Numbered from the stretch's first letter, positions 44,981 through 55,361 are shown. The stretch: 64,000 nt of DNA from an uncultured Dokdonia sp. (GCF_947492815.1 NZ_CANLOB010000006.1:1-64000), one strand, 5' to 3'. Notes: generated by a model from the sequence alone, not told the origin. A program made the numbers and translations.

Positions 44981-45358
44981 CTAAGATTCTTCTTTTGTTG
45001 TTGCCATCTGAGATTTTATAGTCAATACTAACATGGCAGCCCTTCCAATTAAAAAAGTAATTAATCCGAAAACGGTAGTTAATAACGCAACTTTAACCCC
45101 TCCAGAAAACATAGGTTGTGATACATTTCCTATAGACTCAATAGCATCAAATGCAGAGATGAGTCCTATAGTAGATCCTAAGAATCCCCATATCATACCA
45201 AAAAGACTCAGATGCCCTAGCAACTGATGTACGTGTACTAATTTCTTTTTACCAAGTAAACCTACTATAAATAAAACGATAATAGTGATAATAATAAGTA
45301 CTAAAGGTACCATAAACACAGGTCCGCCTTCCTGTATACGATCTATTAATTGTGACAT
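44981..45358 (-). CDS. MotA/TolQ/ExbB-like membrane protein
   Basis: 125 residues with three membrane segments (about 14-35, 46-65 and 85-115). The GMIWGFLGSTIGLISAFDAIES segment resembles the proton-channel core of the MotA/TolQ/ExbB family. No ExbD/TolR partner is adjacent, so its role is open. It is 30 bp downstream of the serine hydrolase on the same strand and may share its transcript. Confidence 0.8.
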   Translation of the reverse strand: MSQLIDRIQEGGPVFMVPLVLIIITIIVLFIVGLLGKKKLVHVHQLLGHLSLFGMIWGFLGSTIGLISAFDAIESIGNVSQPMFSGGVKVALLTTVFGLITFLIGRAAMLVLTIKSQMATTKEES

Positions 45359-45388
45359 AGTGTAATTAAAATATAAAGTTAGTAATAA

Positions 45389-46423
45389 TTAATTTTTAAA
45401 ATAGACTTGTAAAACCTGCATCATAATTTCCTGCAAAGAAGATGCATATGCATTACTCACAAGGGTCATAGAAGTCTCTTGTTCAGGAAAAAAAATAGCC
45501 AATGATTTAAAACCATCTATTTGACCACTCATGCCATAGGCTTGCATTCCCATAACAGGCATCCCTCCTAGCCCCATTCCCATGCCAGTACTCACATCTG
45601 TCATTTGTTGATATGAAGTTTGAGAGATAAGCCTTCCTGTATATAAGCCCGTCGTAAACATGTTTACTTCTGATGGAGTACTTACAATAGCCCCCGCCCC
45701 TCCAGGAGCACTCATATCTGTATACGCTGTGACCACTTCCCATTGATTATCCGACCATTGATAGGATATTGCCTCTTCCTTACTTTTAGGGCTATCTACA
45801 CCTACAAATGTGCGTTCTAATTGTAAAGGAGTTATAATTCTAGCTTCAACAATATCATTAAAAGATTTTCCTGTGATATCTTCTGCTATATACCCTAACA
45901 AAATATAATTGGTATTACAATACGATGTATCCGTCCCAGGATCAAAAATAACTCCGTTCTTCACCATTCGACCTAACATACTAACTCTTGACTGAGGCAT
46001 AAGCATCCATGTGCTAAAATCTTCATCTTCCGTAATATTGAATAAACCACTTTGATGTTTTAAAAGGTTCTTAATAGTAATCGACGAAGCATTAGGAAGT
46101 TTAGGAAAAAATGCACTTAAAGGTGTATCTATTTGTAGTTTTCCTTCCTCTATTAGTTGTATAATAATGGTTGCAGTATACATTTTAGTAACAGATCCAA
46201 TACGATATTTGGTCGTTGCGATTGATTTATTTTCTTGCGCTATATTGGCATATCCAAAAGATTTCTGATATACTTCCTTTCCATCTTTATAAATAGAAAT
46301 CCCTCCCATTGCCTTCTTGGTTGTATCAAGCGTCTCAAAAATGGCATCTAATTGATCTTCTTGTTGTACTTGAGCTACTAAAGGACAAAAACTCAATAAA
46401 AAAAGAAGTGTTATGTTTTTCAT
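45389..46423 (-). CDS. beta-lactamase-like serine hydrolase, exported
   Basis: 344 residues with a signal peptide ending near LVAQ (about residue 18). The motif S-x-x-K is present in GSVTKMYT and Y-x-N in SYCNTNYIL, and the C-terminal region has the expected G-rich strand. Probably an esterase or peptidase on peptidoglycan-like substrates rather than a resistance enzyme. Confidence 0.92.
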   Translation of the reverse strand: MKNITLLFLLSFCPLVAQVQQEDQLDAIFETLDTTKKAMGGISIYKDGKEVYQKSFGYANIAQENKSIATTKYRIGSVTKMYTATIIIQLIEEGKLQIDTPLSAFFPKLPNASSITIKNLLKHQSGLFNITEDEDFSTWMLMPQSRVSMLGRMVKNGVIFDPGTDTSYCNTNYILLGYIAEDITGKSFNDIVEARIITPLQLERTFVGVDSPKSKEEAISYQWSDNQWEVVTAYTDMSAPGGAGAIVSTPSEVNMFTTGLYTGRLISQTSYQQMTDVSTGMGMGLGGMPVMGMQAYGMSGQIDGFKSLAIFFPEQETSMTLVSNAYASSLQEIMMQVLQVYFKN

Positions 46424-46470
46424 AAGTCGTTATAATTAATGATGATTGATAATTCAAATGTATCTTTTAT

Positions 46471-46488
46471 ACGCTTTCGCGAAAGCGT
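46471..46488. repeat. ACGCTTTCGCGAAAGCGT palindrome (intergenic)
   Basis: The longest perfect copy, 18 bp, between the divergent serine hydrolase (46423) and sensor kinase (46647) genes. Confidence 0.95.
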
Positions 46489-46646
46489 AATGCGATCAAC
46501 TCCCATTTTTATACTTGTTATAACCATAAACCACTTCCAAACGACATTCTATCAAATTAAATACTAAGAATTGTCATTTAAGGAGGTAAATCAGTAATCT
46601 ATCTCAAAAATCGGTATAGTTAAAAGATTTTACACACCTTTGTAGG

Positions 46647-47699
46647 ATGCTAAAATCGATTCTAAAGGAATTAAAATTCACACCACTACACCTCTTATTA
46701 TGGATAGGTGTCTGGTTGTTTTATACATACTTTTTTAGTTATGGCTCTAATAACGAACGATTTGTATTTTGGTTTTCGACAAGTTTATTACCTGTAACCA
46801 TTAGCATTACCTATTTTGTATCTTATATACTTATTCCCAAATACCTCATTACAAAAAAGTATGTGAAGTTTGGTATCTATCTTTTTTATACACTTATATG
46901 TTCTGTATATCTGATACTTATCATTACGTTTATAAACCTTGTATTTCTATCTAATTTTGATATTCGAGAAATGCCACTATTATCTCGTAATGTCGTATTT
47001 GTATTGATACTCGTATACTTAGTGGTAAGTGTTGTATGTTTTGTTCAATTATTAAGATATAATCACAAAACAGCAAACCGTAATCAGGAACTTGAAAATA
47101 AATTACTAGAAGGAAAACTAGTATTAAAACAGAAAGAACTTTATTTGTTAAAACAGCAAATACATCCTCATTTTCTCTTTAACACATTAAATACCCTATA
47201 TGGTTTTGCCTTAAAAGGATCTGAAGAAACGCCAGATCTTATTTTAAAACTCTCCAACTTGTTAGATTATATTCTTAATCAAATTGACAAACCTAAAGTC
47301 CCGTTATCTGAAGAAGTCAAACATATCGAATCCTATATAGGGTTAGAGCGTGTACGTTTTAGAGATTCTCTAAGAGTAGAATTTACGAAAGACATTCACA
47401 AAGAAATTAGTATTCCTCCAATGTTATTTATAGCTTTTGTAGAAAATGCTTTTAAACATGGAACAGCTATTGATGGTTTACTAGTGATCAATATGAGTTT
47501 AAAAACAACAACTAATCAATTGTTGTTTGCCATTCAAAATACGATACATCCAGATAAAATAAGTGCTGAAAGTCATGGTATCGGTATTGAAAACACAAGA
47601 AAAAGGTTAGAAAGTATTTTTCCAAACCAATATACACTAACCCAAAGTAAAAATGAAACTCATTATACTGTACAACTAGAAATACAATTACACTCATGA
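46647..47699 (+). CDS. LytS-type sensor histidine kinase
   Basis: 350 residues. Four membrane segments in residues 1-135, a coiled linker (136-170), then a His_kinase domain with the phospho-accepting His in QIHPHFLFNTLNTLYGF, an N-box FVENAFKHG and GIGIENTRKRLE. No extracellular sensory domain is visible, so the signal is likely sensed in the membrane. Overlaps its response regulator by 4 bp (ATGA). Confidence 0.94.
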   Translation: MLKSILKELKFTPLHLLLWIGVWLFYTYFFSYGSNNERFVFWFSTSLLPVTISITYFVSYILIPKYLITKKYVKFGIYLFYTLICSVYLILIITFINLVFLSNFDIREMPLLSRNVVFVLILVYLVVSVVCFVQLLRYNHKTANRNQELENKLLEGKLVLKQKELYLLKQQIHPHFLFNTLNTLYGFALKGSEETPDLILKLSNLLDYILNQIDKPKVPLSEEVKHIESYIGLERVRFRDSLRVEFTKDIHKEISIPPMLFIAFVENAFKHGTAIDGLLVINMSLKTTTNQLLFAIQNTIHPDKISAESHGIGIENTRKRLESIFPNQYTLTQSKNETHYTVQLEIQLHS

Positions 47700-48397
47700 G
47701 TACAACGTATACAGCTATACTTGTAGATGATGAACCTACAGCAAGAGATATTCTCACTACACATCTTAGCAAAATAGATACTATAGAAGTAATCGCAAGT
47801 TGTAAAAATGCTTCTGAAGCCTTTTCTGTTTTAAGCAAACAACAGGTAGATCTTGTGTTTTTAGATATTAATATGCCTGAAGTGACAGGACTTATGTTTG
47901 CAAATGCCATTCAAGGGAAAAGCAAAGTGATTTTCACTACTGCTTACAGAGAGTATGCCGTAGATGGATTTGATCTTCAAGCCGTAGATTATTTATTAAA
48001 ACCTATCTCTTTAGAGCGTTTAATGAAGGCGGTACACAAATTTACTGAAGAGCAAACAACTGCTGTACAAATAGCACCATCATATGATTTTACATTTTTT
48101 AGATGCGATCGAAAAATGATGAAAGTTAACTTTGATGCTTTATTATATACTGAAAGTTTAGGAGATTATGTGAAATTATATACCACGCAAGAAATATTAA
48201 TTACAAGAGAAACAATAAGCACTATTTTAGATAAATTACCCAAACAACAGTTTATGAGAACACATCGTTCATTTATTATAAACATTTCAAAAATAGATAG
48301 CTTTACAAACGAACATATCACCATAGGACGCGCATCTATTCCCATAAGTAGGAGTTATAGAAATACTGTTGCTCACCACCTTACTACAATAAAATAA
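47696..48397 (+). CDS. LytTR-family response regulator
   Basis: 233 residues. A receiver domain with phospho-acceptor Asp in VFLDINMP (about residue 56) and a C-terminal LytTR DNA-binding domain (FFRCDRKMMKVNFDALLYTESLGDYVKLYT, MRTHRSFIINISKID). It pairs with the LytS-type kinase immediately upstream. Targets unknown. Confidence 0.95.
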   Translation: MSTTYTAILVDDEPTARDILTTHLSKIDTIEVIASCKNASEAFSVLSKQQVDLVFLDINMPEVTGLMFANAIQGKSKVIFTTAYREYAVDGFDLQAVDYLLKPISLERLMKAVHKFTEEQTTAVQIAPSYDFTFFRCDRKMMKVNFDALLYTESLGDYVKLYTTQEILITRETISTILDKLPKQQFMRTHRSFIINISKIDSFTNEHITIGRASIPISRSYRNTVAHHLTTIK

Positions 48398-48523
48398 GTA
48401 GCTATAAAAACTATAATACTTATCTTTGCAAGCCAACTTAATTTGTTTCGACAGAAAGTAGGATAACAATAAAAAATTTCTAACAGAATTTATATACACC
48501 TATATATTCAAGGAAGAAATGAC

Positions 48524-49225
48524 ATGCTAATGAAGACAGAAATAGAAAAAAACACAGATCATTACCAAGAGCAAATAGAAGCAATAGGAGATGATCATGT
48601 AAGTTCAAGTGCAATCACTCCATTAAGAGATGATGCTTTTGAATTAAGTGATATTGAAAAAATAGCAAGCATCAAGAAAGATGTTGCTCATATTATGGAA
48701 ACTTTAGGTCTTGATATGACCGATGATAGTTTAAAAGGAACCCCTACGCGTGTTGCAAAAATGTTTGTAAACGAAATCTTTGGAGGGTTACATCCTGATC
48801 GTAAACCCAAAGCCTCTACTTTTGACAATAATTACAAGTATGGAGAAATGCTTGTTGAAAAAAATATTGTTGTGTATTCTACTTGTGAGCATCACCTATT
48901 ACCTATTGTAGGGAGAGCACATGTAGCTTATATCTCAAATGGAACTGTGGTGGGACTTTCTAAAATGAACCGTATTGTAGATTATTATGCAAAACGCCCT
49001 CAAGTACAGGAACGTCTTACAATGCAAATTGTACAAGAACTTCAAGAAGCTCTTGGAACAAAAGATGTAGCTTGCGTTATAGATGCAAAACATTTATGTG
49101 TGAATAGTCGTGGTATTCGAGATATAGAAAGTAGCACAGTAACCAGCGAGTTTGGAGGGAAATTTAAAGAAATCGCAACACGTAGAGAATTCCTTGATTA
49201 TATCAAATTAGATACTGATTTTTAG
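48524..49225 (+). CDS. folE: GTP cyclohydrolase I
   Basis: 233 residues. Catalytic zinc ligands in STCEHHLLPIVG and KHLCVNSRG, with the GLSKMNRIVDYYAKRPQVQERLT segment and the C-terminal EFGGKFKE. It converts GTP to dihydroneopterin triphosphate for folate. The N-terminal extension of about 50 residues is common in Bacteroidetes. Followed by a bidirectional terminator. Confidence 0.97.
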   Translation: MLMKTEIEKNTDHYQEQIEAIGDDHVSSSAITPLRDDAFELSDIEKIASIKKDVAHIMETLGLDMTDDSLKGTPTRVAKMFVNEIFGGLHPDRKPKASTFDNNYKYGEMLVEKNIVVYSTCEHHLLPIVGRAHVAYISNGTVVGLSKMNRIVDYYAKRPQVQERLTMQIVQELQEALGTKDVACVIDAKHLCVNSRGIRDIESSTVTSEFGGKFKEIATRREFLDYIKLDTDF

Positions 49226-49297
49226 TACACTATCTACAAACACAGTAAAATAGAAGTTTATATTGTGTCCAGTCGAAATGTATATATAACCCAATAA

Positions 49298-49325
49298 AAA
49301 GATCGTCTATTACTAGACGATCTTT
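49298..49325. terminator. bidirectional terminator between folE and a lipoprotein gene
   Basis: 12-bp perfect stem (AAAGATCGTCTA/TAGACGATCTTT), 4-base loop, between convergent genes. Confidence 0.92.
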
Positions 49326-49354
49326 CTACTTTATAAATTAAATAATAACTATTA

Positions 49355-50380
49355 TCAGTAAGTAATAGTTCTATGTTCTGTATCTGGTGAAACGCTAAAC
49401 TCATGTGCCCAATGTACACTTTGCCCAGAATTAATCGTGTAATAAAAAGGTGCTGCGGGTACTCCTACAGACCAATCTACTGTTCTCCTAGCGATATTAC
49501 AGAAGCAATATCTAAATCCTTGCGCACTATTAGTATATGAAGGATATCCAACACCATTTCCTGTATAATTGATCTCGTAGTTTAAACGATTATACTTCTT
49601 TACAGTTCCCCAATAGTAGCGCCATCCAAAAAACCAATAACGCTTTCTTTTCTGTACTTTAGTAGAAAAACCTAAATTACTATAGAACCACCAGTATCCA
49701 TTGAATTGTCTAGATCGCATACGATACTGTCCGCCAGTAAAATAATCATAATGAGTTACTCCTCTTTGATTGTCTGCTGTTGTTGCTTCTCTTTCTAAGT
49801 CTTCAGAGATATCTTCATTATTATTATGGCGATATACTAGTAATTCTTCGCTAATTTGTTGAGAATCTCCTTTCTCTATACGAATTTCACCTGCATTAAA
49901 ATTTTCTAAAAAACCGGCTATTTGCTCACTCGCTCCTTGCTCATACTGATATACAAATTCTCCATTAACTCTAAAAACCTGATTAGCGACTCTAACCTCT
50001 CCGTTTTTATTTAATAAAAGATGCAACATATCATCATATGAATGTACAATGGCAACGTCTTCCATTTTAATTCCTAATTCATCTAATGTTGCTAAATCTG
50101 AATCATAGATAAAAAGTAAGGAATGATACCCATTCTCTGCAGATCTACTTCTAGCGACATCTAAAAGATCAGCATCTGATTCTTGTAACTCTCTAATAAA
50201 ACCTTCCATCTCATCAAAGGAAGAGAATTCTAGCATTTGCGTTGTTGATTCGGCTTGTGCTTTTCCATCATTGGTTAGGTTTAAAGAGTCTGTGTCTTGT
50301 TGAAACTCTTCTACAGCATCATCTTTACTACAAGCAAAAATAAATGCACTCATCATTAGTAATATGAATATTCTTTTCAT
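49355..50380 (-). CDS. hypothetical lipoprotein
   Basis: 341 residues. Lipobox in IFACSKDD (Cys17). The N-terminal ~190 residues are mostly acidic. The C-terminal part (from about 215) is rich in Tyr, Trp, Arg and Asn, with likely beta structure and a cysteine pair near CFC. No family recognised with confidence. Probably an outer-surface lipoprotein with single-gene transcription. Confidence 0.75.
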   Translation of the reverse strand: MKRIFILLMMSAFIFACSKDDAVEEFQQDTDSLNLTNDGKAQAESTTQMLEFSSFDEMEGFIRELQESDADLLDVARSRSAENGYHSLLFIYDSDLATLDELGIKMEDVAIVHSYDDMLHLLLNKNGEVRVANQVFRVNGEFVYQYEQGASEQIAGFLENFNAGEIRIEKGDSQQISEELLVYRHNNNEDISEDLEREATTADNQRGVTHYDYFTGGQYRMRSRQFNGYWWFYSNLGFSTKVQKRKRYWFFGWRYYWGTVKKYNRLNYEINYTGNGVGYPSYTNSAQGFRYCFCNIARRTVDWSVGVPAAPFYYTINSGQSVHWAHEFSVSPDTEHRTITY

Positions 50381-50768
50381 GATTTGATAATTAATTTTTC
50401 CTACTCTCTCTAAGGCTTTTCGGATTACGCCTTTTTAAATACCTGATCAGAGTACTGTAACATTCTGAATTAAAGATATTTACATCATCAATTCTTCTAC
50501 AAATATTTAAGGAAATTATAAAGTTTACAAGAAGTATATATCTGTTTTCAGGGATAATCCACATCCGTTTTCAGGAATTCAGACACAACAATAAACTGCT
50601 CATTATCAGCAACAAAGAAGTTTCGCAATGATATATATTAAATAATAGGCGTATAAACTATTGAGAGACAAATGTTATGTAGATATATAACATGTAATAC
50701 TACTATTTTTCAAAAAACATCCACTATTTAAGAAAAACAACATAAAATACTGTAAATCTATATGTTAC

Positions 50769-50788
50769 AAAAAAAAAAAAAAAAAAAA
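50769..50788. repeat. 20-base poly-A tract
   Basis: Uninterrupted run of 20 A upstream of cysS. May be a slippage-prone tract or an UP-like promoter element. Confidence 0.9.
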
Positions 50789-50902
50789 TCCTCTATAACC
50801 AGTTATCTAAATACTTTATTGATTTAAAACACACCTATAAATAGCTCAAATCATAAAATTACTAAGGAATCTATAGAAAAGCGACAAACAAAGAAATATG
50901 CT

Positions 50903-50933
50903 TTTGATATTGACATAAAGCATACTATCTTCG
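50903..50933 (+). promoter_or_regulatory. Bacteroidetes-type promoter of cysS
   Basis: TTTG (50903-50906), 19-bp spacer, TATCTTCG (50926-50933), one base from the -7 consensus TAnnTTTG, 38 bp before the cysS start. Confidence 0.75.
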
Positions 50934-50971
50934 TTATCAATAAAGTTAACAATCATTTAAAAGCCCAAAAA

Positions 50972-52456
50972 ATGGCATTATACAAAGAGCAACAACTAAA
51001 AATATACAATTCTCTCACTGGGAAAAAGGAAGATTTTATACCCCTTCTCGAAGGACATGTTGGAATGTATGTTTGTGGCCCTACAGTATATAGTAATGTC
51101 CATTTAGGAAATGTACGTACATTCATGAGTTTTGATATGATCTTTAGATATCTAAAACACCTAGGATATAAAGTACGCTACGTTCGTAATATTACAGATG
51201 CAGGACATCTTACAGATGATGGGGATCAAGGTGAAGATAAGATTGCAAAAAAAGCGCGTCTTGAAAAAATAGAACCTATGGAAGTGGTACAACAATACAC
51301 TGTTGACTTCCACAATATCTTAAACACCTTTAATTTTCTCCCTCCAAGTATAGAACCTACAGCAACAGGGCATATTATTGAACAAATTGAGATTATTAAA
51401 AAGATCATAGAAAATGGATATGCCTATGAAAAAAATGGCTCTGTTTATTTTGATGTTGTGACTTTTAATAAAGATCATGAGTATGGAAAATTAAGCGGGC
51501 GTAAGCTAGAAGATATGATTGCTAATACACGTGCATTGAATGCTCAAGATGAAAAAGAAAACCCACAAGACTTTGCTCTTTGGAAAAAAGCAGGTCCAGA
51601 ACATATTATGAGATGGCCTAGCCCTTGGGGAGATGGATTCCCTGGATGGCATCTAGAATGTACAGCCATGAGTACAAAGTATCTTGGCGATCAGTTTGAT
51701 ATCCATGGAGGTGGTATGGATTTAAAGTTTCCTCACCACGAATGTGAAATTGCTCAAAATGAAGCCGCTATAGGGACGGTACCTGTTCGTTACTGGATGC
51801 ATGCAAATATGCTTACTCTTAATGGACAAAAAATGTCAAAAAGTACAGGAAATAGTATCAATCCAGGTGAAATATTTACAGGGGATAGTCCGCATTTAAG
51901 TAAAGGATTTGCACCTAGTGCAGCGCGTTTCTTTGTTTTACAGGCAAATTACAGAAGTATCCTTGACTTTAGTGATGATGCATTAGTTGCTAGTGAAAAA
52001 GGGTTTGGTCGCTTAATGGAAGCCATGAAAATCATGAAGTCATTAGAAACGGCTCCTAAAAGTAGTATGGACATTACTGCATGGAGACAGTCTTGCTATA
52101 ATGCTATGAATGATGACTTTAATAGTCCTATTTTGATTGCCCAACTTTTTGAAGGTGTGAAACAAGTACACTTAATTAAAGATGGTAAAGCGACGATCAC
52201 AGCAGACGATTTAAAATTACTGATACAAACGATGGAGTCTTTTGTATATGATGTGTTAGGTCTTGAAGATGGGGACGCTTTCGCGAAAGCGGATGACTCC
52301 AAGCTCTCTGGTGCTGTAGCATTATTAATCAAACTACGTAAAGAAGCACGTGAAAATAAAGACTTTGCTACCAGCGATAAAATACGTGATGAACTATTAG
52401 CATTAGGTATACAGCTGAAAGATGGTCGTGAAGGAACTACCTTTACCCTAAACTAA
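50972..52456 (+). CDS. cysS: cysteinyl-tRNA synthetase
   Basis: 494 residues. A HIGH-like motif in [11 protein letters not shown], zinc ligands in [16 protein letters not shown] and HHECE, and the KMSKS loop in [11 protein letters not shown]. It charges tRNA-Cys. The palindrome at 52276 encodes DAFAKADDS near residue 437 in a linker between the anticodon-binding helices. The stop overlaps the yidD start. Confidence 0.98.
   Translation: MALYKEQQLKIYNSLTGKKEDFIPLLEGHVGMYVCGPTVYSNVHLGNVRTFMSFDMIFRYLKHLGYKVRYVRNITDAGHLTDDGDQGEDKIAKKARLEKIEPMEVVQQYTVDFHNILNTFNFLPPSIEPTATGHIIEQIEIIKKIIENGYAYEKNGSVYFDVVTFNKDHEYGKLSGRKLEDMIANTRALNAQDEKENPQDFALWKKAGPEHIMRWPSPWGDGFPGWHLECTAMSTKYLGDQFDIHGGGMDLKFPHHECEIAQNEAAIGTVPVRYWMHANMLTLNGQKMSKSTGNSINPGEIFTGDSPHLSKGFAPSAARFFVLQANYRSILDFSDDALVASEKGFGRLMEAMKIMKSLETAPKSSMDITAWRQSCYNAMNDDFNSPILIAQLFEGVKQVHLIKDGKATITADDLKLLIQTMESFVYDVLGLEDGDAFAKADDSKLSGAVALLIKLRKEARENKDFATSDKIRDELLALGIQLKDGREGTTFTLN
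52276..52291. repeat. CGCTTTCGCGAAAGCG palindrome inside cysS
   Basis: Perfect 16 bp, read in frame as A-F-A-K-A. Confidence 0.93.
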
Positions 52457-52707
52457 TGCCATCTATTAAGAAAATAGCAATAGCGCCGTTTTTAGGTATT
52501 ATTTGGTTTTATCAAAAGTTTATATCCTCTTGGACACCTTCGTCATGTAGATATACGCCTACCTGTTCTCATTACACAAAAGAGGCGCTTCAAACGCACG
52601 GCCTTATTAAAGGAAGTGGATTGTCTATAAAACGTATTTTATCTTGTCATCCTTGGGGTGGAAAAGGGTATGATCCTGTGCCTCCAAAAGAAGACAAGAA
52701 AAAATAA
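52456..52707 (+). CDS. yidD: membrane protein insertion efficiency factor YidD
   Basis: 83 residues. The family core [20 protein letters not shown] and the C-terminal [12 protein letters not shown] are complete. A small amphipathic protein that assists insertion of membrane proteins. Its ATG overlaps the cysS stop by one base. Confidence 0.95.
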   Translation: MPSIKKIAIAPFLGIIWFYQKFISSWTPSSCRYTPTCSHYTKEALQTHGLIKGSGLSIKRILSCHPWGGKGYDPVPPKEDKKK

Positions 52708-52779
52708 GTTAAGAATACCCAGAAGGAAAATGGACTTTGTTATCTTTACCCATACGACAATTATACGTTACAAATCACT

Positions 52780-53712
52780 ATGATCGCACTTAAATTTACT
52801 TGGAATCCACTTACAGGAATAGATCTTGGTTTTTTAACCATTCACTTCTATAGTCTTATGTTTGTAGTTGCCTTTTCTTTAGGATACTATCTCACTAAAA
52901 AAGTATATAACAATGAAGGCATTGCTCAAGAAAAGTTAGATTCTCTTTTTATATACGCCGTAGTTTCTATTTTAATTGGAGCTCGTTTAGGACATGTTTT
53001 ATTTTACCAAGACGAATTATTATCAGAAGATCCTCTATCTGTGTTTTTACCATTTCGATTTAATCCTGAATTTGAATTTACCGGTTTTAGAGGATTGGCA
53101 AGTCACGGAGCTTTTATTGTAGGTATGTACGGAATGTATAGGTATAATAAAAAAGTACTCAAAAAATCAATGCTATGGGTTTTAGATCGCGTATCCATAC
53201 CTGTTGCATTAGGTGCTGTATTTGTACGATTAGGAAATTTCTTTAACTCAGAAATGGTCGGTAAAATTACAGATAGCTCACTAGGAATTAAATTTATACA
53301 AGACGAGTTTACGGAAAGACGCGCAACAGCTTTCACAAAAATAGATAATGGAAAAAAAGCCTTAAGAGCTCTTACAGAAGACCCTCAATATGCAGATGTA
53401 ATTGCAGAGATTCCATATCGTTATCCAGGGCAATTAATGGAGGCAGCAGGCTATGTAATTGTATTTTTCATTATACTCTATATGTACTGGAAGACAAAGG
53501 CTTCTGAAAAGCTAGGACTTTTGTTTGGTACCTTTGTATTGCTACTGATGGGTGTTCGATTAATTGTTGAAAACTTTAAAAGAGAACAAGTAGAAGGTCG
53601 TGAAGATTGGATTTTAGGCCTTAACACAGGACAAATATTAAGTATCCCATTTATTTTGATAGGCATTTATTTAGTATTTACTGCATTGAATAGAAAAGAT
53701 AAAGAAGCATAG
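52780..53712 (+). CDS. lgt: prolipoprotein diacylglyceryl transferase
   Basis: 310 residues with about seven membrane segments. Contains the catalytic His region GLASHGAFIVG, ALGAVFVRLGNFFNSEMVG and RYPGQLMEA. First step of lipoprotein maturation, transferring diacylglyceryl to the lipobox cysteine, and so required for the many lipoproteins of this window. 4 bp before the DUF192 gene. Confidence 0.96.
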   Translation: MIALKFTWNPLTGIDLGFLTIHFYSLMFVVAFSLGYYLTKKVYNNEGIAQEKLDSLFIYAVVSILIGARLGHVLFYQDELLSEDPLSVFLPFRFNPEFEFTGFRGLASHGAFIVGMYGMYRYNKKVLKKSMLWVLDRVSIPVALGAVFVRLGNFFNSEMVGKITDSSLGIKFIQDEFTERRATAFTKIDNGKKALRALTEDPQYADVIAEIPYRYPGQLMEAAGYVIVFFIILYMYWKTKASEKLGLLFGTFVLLLMGVRLIVENFKREQVEGREDWILGLNTGQILSIPFILIGIYLVFTALNRKDKEA

Positions 53713-53716
53713 TTGT

Positions 53717-54205
53717 ATGAAAACCTTTCTAAAAATAACCTTCATTCTTTTTGCTTCTATAGCTGTATATAGTTGTAAAGAAAGTAAAAAAGATACTATA
53801 ATTACAGAAACTGAATTTGTATTCACAAAGGAAGGAACGCTTACATTAACCAAAGCAGATGGTTCGCTTATTAAAACGATAGACGTTGAGTTTGCAGAAG
53901 ATGACTATGAACGTGAGACTGGATTAATGCATCGTAGTAGTATGAAACCGCTTCAAGGAATGTTATTTATACAAGATATAGAACGTGTTCAGAACTTCTA
54001 TATGAAAAATACACTCATTCCATTAGATCTTATTTTTATAGACAGTAATAAGAAAGTGGTTTCCTTTGCTGAAAATGCAAAACCTCTTGACTTAACAAGC
54101 CTTTCGTCTCAAGTACCAGCCAAATATGTCTTAGAAATTAACGGAGGTCTCTCTGAAGAGTGGATTATTGAGATAGGTGATACTGTTGATTGGACCAGAG
54201 ATTAA
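53717..54205 (+). CDS. DUF192 lipoprotein
   Basis: 162 residues with a lipobox (VYSC, Cys20) and a DUF192 domain (ETGLMHRSSMKPLQGMLFIQDIERVQNFYMKNTLIPLDLIFID). Small envelope protein of unknown function. Immediately follows lgt and is probably co-transcribed. Confidence 0.92.
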   Translation: MKTFLKITFILFASIAVYSCKESKKDTIITETEFVFTKEGTLTLTKADGSLIKTIDVEFAEDDYERETGLMHRSSMKPLQGMLFIQDIERVQNFYMKNTLIPLDLIFIDSNKKVVSFAENAKPLDLTSLSSQVPAKYVLEINGGLSEEWIIEIGDTVDWTRD

Positions 54206-54239
54206 AATGACTTCATTAATTTAAATCATAATTTTCAAG

Positions 54240-55085
54240 ATGAATAGTTCAGAAAAGAATACTTTAAAAAATGAAAAACATTATGATAATGTATACAGCA
54301 AAGTTAATGTCAATAATATACTAAGTAAATTAGAAAACTTAGAAGCCTTTATGAATGATGCAACACGAACTGACACTAGTTGGGTGGGACTCTATCATGG
54401 TGATTTTCAACATCAACTAAAAGGTAAAAAAATTCTAGAGCTAGGATGTGGAGATTGTACCAATGCAGCTATTATGGCCGCATACGGTGCAGAAGTATAT
54501 GCCAATGATATTTCTCAAAAATCAGGAGATATTATCAAACAACTTAATGAAAATTATGATTTTGAGTCAGAAATTAAGTTTATAGAAGGTGACTTTTTAA
54601 AATCAGAGCTTACTCATGATTTCTACGATATTGTAGTTGGAAAAGCCTTTGTACATCACTTAACGCATCAACAGGAAATTGAATTTACTGAAAAAATTGT
54701 ATCCATATTAAAACCCGATGGTATTGTAAGATACTTTGAACCTGCAGTAAATAATAAATTCTTAGATTATTTACGATGGCTAACTCCTGTACCGGGTAGA
54801 CCATCAAAAATTCAAAGGAAAAAGTTTAAGCAATGGAAATTAAATGATCCACATCCAGATAGGGATAACTCATCAAAGCATTATGAAAAAATTGGTGACA
54901 CCTATTTTCATACAACTAATATTGTACCCATTGGGTCTATAGAGCGTTTTCATAGGATTCTTCCTAGGAAACATAGTCGAAAATTTAGAAGGTTTGCTTT
55001 TCGATTTGAAAGAAAATTACCTAATCTATTAAACTCATCCATAACAAGAAGTCATCTAGTAGAATACAAACAACCTAAAAAGTAA
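54240..55085 (+). CDS. SAM-dependent methyltransferase
   Basis: 281 residues. SAM motif I KILELGCGDCTNAAIMAAYGAEV and motif II acidic ANDIS are clear. Later AFVHHLTHQQEIEF and ILKPDGIVRYFEPA are typical of class I enzymes. The basic C-terminal half (RKHSRKFRRFAFRFERK) is unusual and could bind membrane or nucleic acid. Substrate unknown. Followed by a strong terminator. Confidence 0.85.
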   Translation: MNSSEKNTLKNEKHYDNVYSKVNVNNILSKLENLEAFMNDATRTDTSWVGLYHGDFQHQLKGKKILELGCGDCTNAAIMAAYGAEVYANDISQKSGDIIKQLNENYDFESEIKFIEGDFLKSELTHDFYDIVVGKAFVHHLTHQQEIEFTEKIVSILKPDGIVRYFEPAVNNKFLDYLRWLTPVPGRPSKIQRKKFKQWKLNDPHPDRDNSSKHYEKIGDTYFHTTNIVPIGSIERFHRILPRKHSRKFRRFAFRFERKLPNLLNSSITRSHLVEYKQPKK

Positions 55086-55150
55086 TAGTTTAGAACAATA
55101 AATAACAAATAGCATATATGTTTTGTTATTACTGATGCTACTGCAACACA

Positions 55151-55182
55151 AAAAACCCGTCTTCAAATGAAGACGGGTTTTT
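55151..55182. terminator. terminator between the methyltransferase and DUF4295 genes
   Basis: 14-bp perfect stem (AAAAACCCGTCTTC/GAAGACGGGTTTTT), 4-base loop, serving two convergent transcripts. Confidence 0.95.
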
Positions 55183-55201
55183 ATTATTCTATAAGTAAAA
55201 C

Positions 55202-55354
55202 TTATTTCTTAGCTAAGAATTCGTTTACTTTATCTGGTGACATAACTGACTCAACAAAAGTGTAAGCTCCTGATTTTGGAGATTTCACCATTTTGATAGC
55301 TTTTGTCAAACGCTTTGATCCTGTCTGTAACGATGCTACTGATTTCTTTGCCAT
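55202..55354 (-). CDS. DUF4295 small protein, ribosomal-cluster associated
   Basis: 50 residues, found by direct translation of the minus strand: it begins MAKKSVASLQTGSKRLTKA and ends DKVNEFLAKK. This lysine-rich protein follows rpmB and rpmG in Bacteroidetes and is annotated DUF4295. It probably associates with the ribosome. 7 bp after rpmG. Confidence 0.93.
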   Translation of the reverse strand: MAKKSVASLQTGSKRLTKAIKMVKSPKSGAYTFVESVMSPDKVNEFLAKK

Positions 55355-55361
55355 GTCTTAC

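Larger units (their letters stand above)
50381..50971. other. 591-bp divergent intergenic region
   Basis: No gene is seen. Features: a pair of near-identical short segments, GTTTTCAGGGAT and GTTTTCAGGAAT, around 50550-50580, a 20-A homopolymer (50769-50788) and the cysS promoter at 50903-50933. Confidence 0.55.

Noticed and set aside
50381..50971. A small gene hidden in the 591-bp gap
   Set aside because: No open frame with plausible start and composition; the region is AT-rich with a homopolymer.
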